Below are positions 62,633 to 64,000 of a DNA stretch of 64,000 nt, in pieces. The notes beneath the pieces are model-generated. The model was not told where the DNA came from. It saw only the letters and a program-made list of their open reading frames with translations, and made no database searches. The stretch comes from Palsa-870 sp039935415. GTDB lineage: Bacteria; Chloroflexota; Dormibacteria; Dormibacterales; Dormibacteraceae. Made by a program: the position numbers and the translations under genes. Numbering within the stretch: position 1 is the stretch's first letter; each line of letters opens with the position of its first letter. The DNA lies in NCBI GenBank assembly GCA_039935415.1, contig JBDTKH010000004.1:62001-126000 (forward strand). Direction: 5' to 3'.

Positions 62633-63889
62633 TTATGGATAGATACCTCGTACGGTCGTTGCGTTGGCCACTCGCTGCACCGCCAGCGCATACGCGGCGA
62701 GTCTCATATCAATGCGCTTGTTGACCGAAGTGTGGAGAATCTCGTAGAAGGCGCGCGTGATGACGTGGTGCAGCTTGGTGTTGATCTCCTCCTCCTCCCA
62801 GAAGAAGGCCTGCAGGTCCTGGACCCATTCGAAGTACGAGACGATCACGCCACCCGAGTTCGCGATGATGTCGGGAATCACGAAGACGCCCTTTTCGTGG
62901 AGGATGGGGTCGGCGCCTGGTGCGATCGCCGCATTCGCGCCTTCCGTTATGAGACGTGCGCGCACGCGGCTCGCGTTGGCCTCCGTGATCTGGTCCTGCA
63001 CAGCCGCCGGCACGAGCACGGTGACCGGCAGCTCGATGATCTCGTCGTTGGTGATGTTGTCGGCTTTCTTGAAACCCGTCACGCCTCCCCGCACCTGGCG
63101 GTGCTCTTCGAGCGCCGCGAGGTCTAGCCCCTTCGGGTTGTAAACGCCGCCCCTGGAGTCGCTGACCGCGACCACCTTGAGGCCAGCCTCGGTGAGGAGG
63201 CGCGCAGTGGACCGGCCCACCTGCCCGTAGCCCTGGACCGCGACAGTCGGGGTCTCATCCTCGACGTGCAGGTACTTGATCGCCTCCAGCGTCAGGTACG
63301 TGGCGCCGCGTCCGGGTGCATCGACGCGCCCTTCCGACCCGCCGACGTCGACCGGTTTCCCGGTAACCGAGGCGGTGACCGAGTGTCCCGAGTGCATCGA
63401 GATCGTGTCCATGATCCAGGCCATGACCTGCGGGTTGGTGCCCATGTCGGGCGCCGGGATGTCCTTCTCGGGCCCGATCAGGATGGCGATCTCGGTCGCG
63501 TAGCGACGCGTGAGGTGCTCCAGCTCGCTCAGGGAAAGCTTGCCCGGCTCGCAGGCCACAGCGCCCTTCGAGCCGCCGTACGGCAGCCCCACCGCGGCGC
63601 ACTTCCACGTCATGAGCATCGCCAGTGCCTTGACGAGGTCGAGGTCGATGTTCGGGTGGTACCTGATGCCGCCCTTGGCGGGGCCGCGGCTGATGTTGTG
63701 CTGCACGCGCCAGCCGGTGAACACCCGCACGGACCCGTCGTCCATGTGCACCGGGAAGTGGACCGTGAGCTCGCGCTTGACCTCGCGCAGGCCGACCCGG
63801 GCGTCGTCGGAAAGGCCGATCACGTCAGCCGCAGCGTCAAACCGCCTCTGCGCGGTCTGAAAGGCGGAAGCTCGTGTTTCGACCGCCAT
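62633..63889 (-). CDS. gdhA: Glu/Leu/Phe/Val dehydrogenase, probable glutamate dehydrogenase
   Basis: 418 aa. The dimerisation/catalytic domain has GWRVQHNISRGPAKGGIRYHP with the substrate and catalytic Lys residues, MTWKCAAVGLPYGGSKGAVAC and IPAPDMGTNPQVMAWIMD. The NAD domain has VAVQGYGQVGRSTARLL and ITEGANAAI. The pattern fits NAD-type GDH of about 420 aa. It links 2-oxoglutarate and ammonia to glutamate for IlvE and nucleotide synthesis. A TACTAT lies 11 nt before ATG 63889. Confidence 0.92.
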   Translation of the reverse strand: MAVETRASAFQTAQRRFDAAADVIGLSDDARVGLREVKRELTVHFPVHMDDGSVRVFTGWRVQHNISRGPAKGGIRYHPNIDLDLVKALAMLMTWKCAAVGLPYGGSKGAVACEPGKLSLSELEHLTRRYATEIAILIGPEKDIPAPDMGTNPQVMAWIMDTISMHSGHSVTASVTGKPVDVGGSEGRVDAPGRGATYLTLEAIKYLHVEDETPTVAVQGYGQVGRSTARLLTEAGLKVVAVSDSRGGVYNPKGLDLAALEEHRQVRGGVTGFKKADNITNDEIIELPVTVLVPAAVQDQITEANASRVRARLITEGANAAIAPGADPILHEKGVFVIPDIIANSGGVIVSYFEWVQDLQAFFWEEEEINTKLHHVITRAFYEILHTSVNKRIDMRLAAYALAVQRVANATTVRGIYP

Positions 63890-63939
63890 CGGGACTTCCG
63901 ATAGTACCCCCCGCGGTCGGGCTGCGGGAAAATTGCGCT

Positions 63940-64000
63940 ATGTCGTTCAGGCGACCGGCGAGCATGTTCTTGGTGGCCGCAGTCGCCCTTGCCACCGGTT
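63940..64000 (+). CDS. start of a secreted or membrane protein (cut by window end)
   Basis: ATG 63940 opens MSFRRPASMFLVAAVALATG, a basic start followed by a hydrophobic stretch as in signal peptides. Only 20 codons are visible, so no family can be given. It is divergent from gdhA. Confidence 0.35.
   Translation, partial: MSFRRPASMFLVAAVALATG

Overview
The window is a high-GC bacterial chromosome segment made almost entirely of housekeeping metabolism. There is no sign of phage, transposase, CRISPR, tRNA or rRNA. Very high GC, frequent GTG/TTG starts, 4-base ATGA/GTGA gene overlaps, TANNNT boxes placed 6-9 nt before start codons (leaderless mRNAs), an F420-type LLM oxidoreductase, PdxS/PdxT, GuaB3 and an R3H-ATPase suggest a Terrabacteria lineage such as Dormibacterota, Chloroflexota or Actinomycetota. 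That placement is inference; no marker rRNA is present.

Layout. 0-7 kb: end of a PolX-type PHP protein, then an LLM oxidoreductase, two acyl-CoA dehydrogenases, a MarR regulator and a DHA2 drug exporter. 7-11 kb: lipoprotein and a fused ABC-2 exporter. 10.6-15.4 kb (minus): pdxS-pdxT-GNAT-R3H ATPase-tmk. 15.5-19.3 kb (minus): DUF6982-like protein, an ECF sigma factor with a fused zinc motif, glycerate kinase and ilvE. 19.3-25 kb: yajQ-like gene, hisA, a DUF3465 lipoprotein with a micro-protein, an SDR, a RidA-like gene and an MFS exporter. 25.2-32.7 kb (minus): pyrimidine operon pyrB-pyrR-carAB(fused)-pyrK-pyrD. 32.7-36.5 kb: zinc-ribbon protein coupled to a NatAB-like exporter, and a thiolase. 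36.9-47.1 kb (minus): purine operon purB-C-S-Q-L-F-M-N-H. 47.5-50.3 kb: ECF sigma factor and a large membrane-anchored putative anti-sigma sensor. 50.3-58.7 kb (minus): guaB3-guaA-purD-purE-pycB-accC-NUDIX. 59-64 kb: DUF4332 protein, an APH-like kinase, an acyltransferase, an SDR and glutamate dehydrogenase.

How it works together. The genes supply IMP, GMP and UMP synthesis, with thymidylate kinase and PLP made nearby. Pyruvate carboxylase (accC/pycB), IlvE and glutamate dehydrogenase supply oxaloacetate/aspartate and amino nitrogen. pyrC, pyrE, pyrF and purA are not seen here.

Most interesting signals. (1) Two copies of a long rod-like, apparently covarying RNA element, one in the purB 5' leader and one filling the purL-purF gap exactly from stop codon to start codon. 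(2) A hairpin with a PyrR-type CAGAGA hexaloop next to the pyrB Shine-Dalgarno. (3) A CarA-CarB single polypeptide. (4) A duplicated purQ start forming a 29-codon bridge ORF between purS and purQ. (5) Three composite terminator/hairpin repeats and a second short dispersed repeat that has entered coding sequence. (6) Three genes whose homologous N-termini seem to require CTG start codons.
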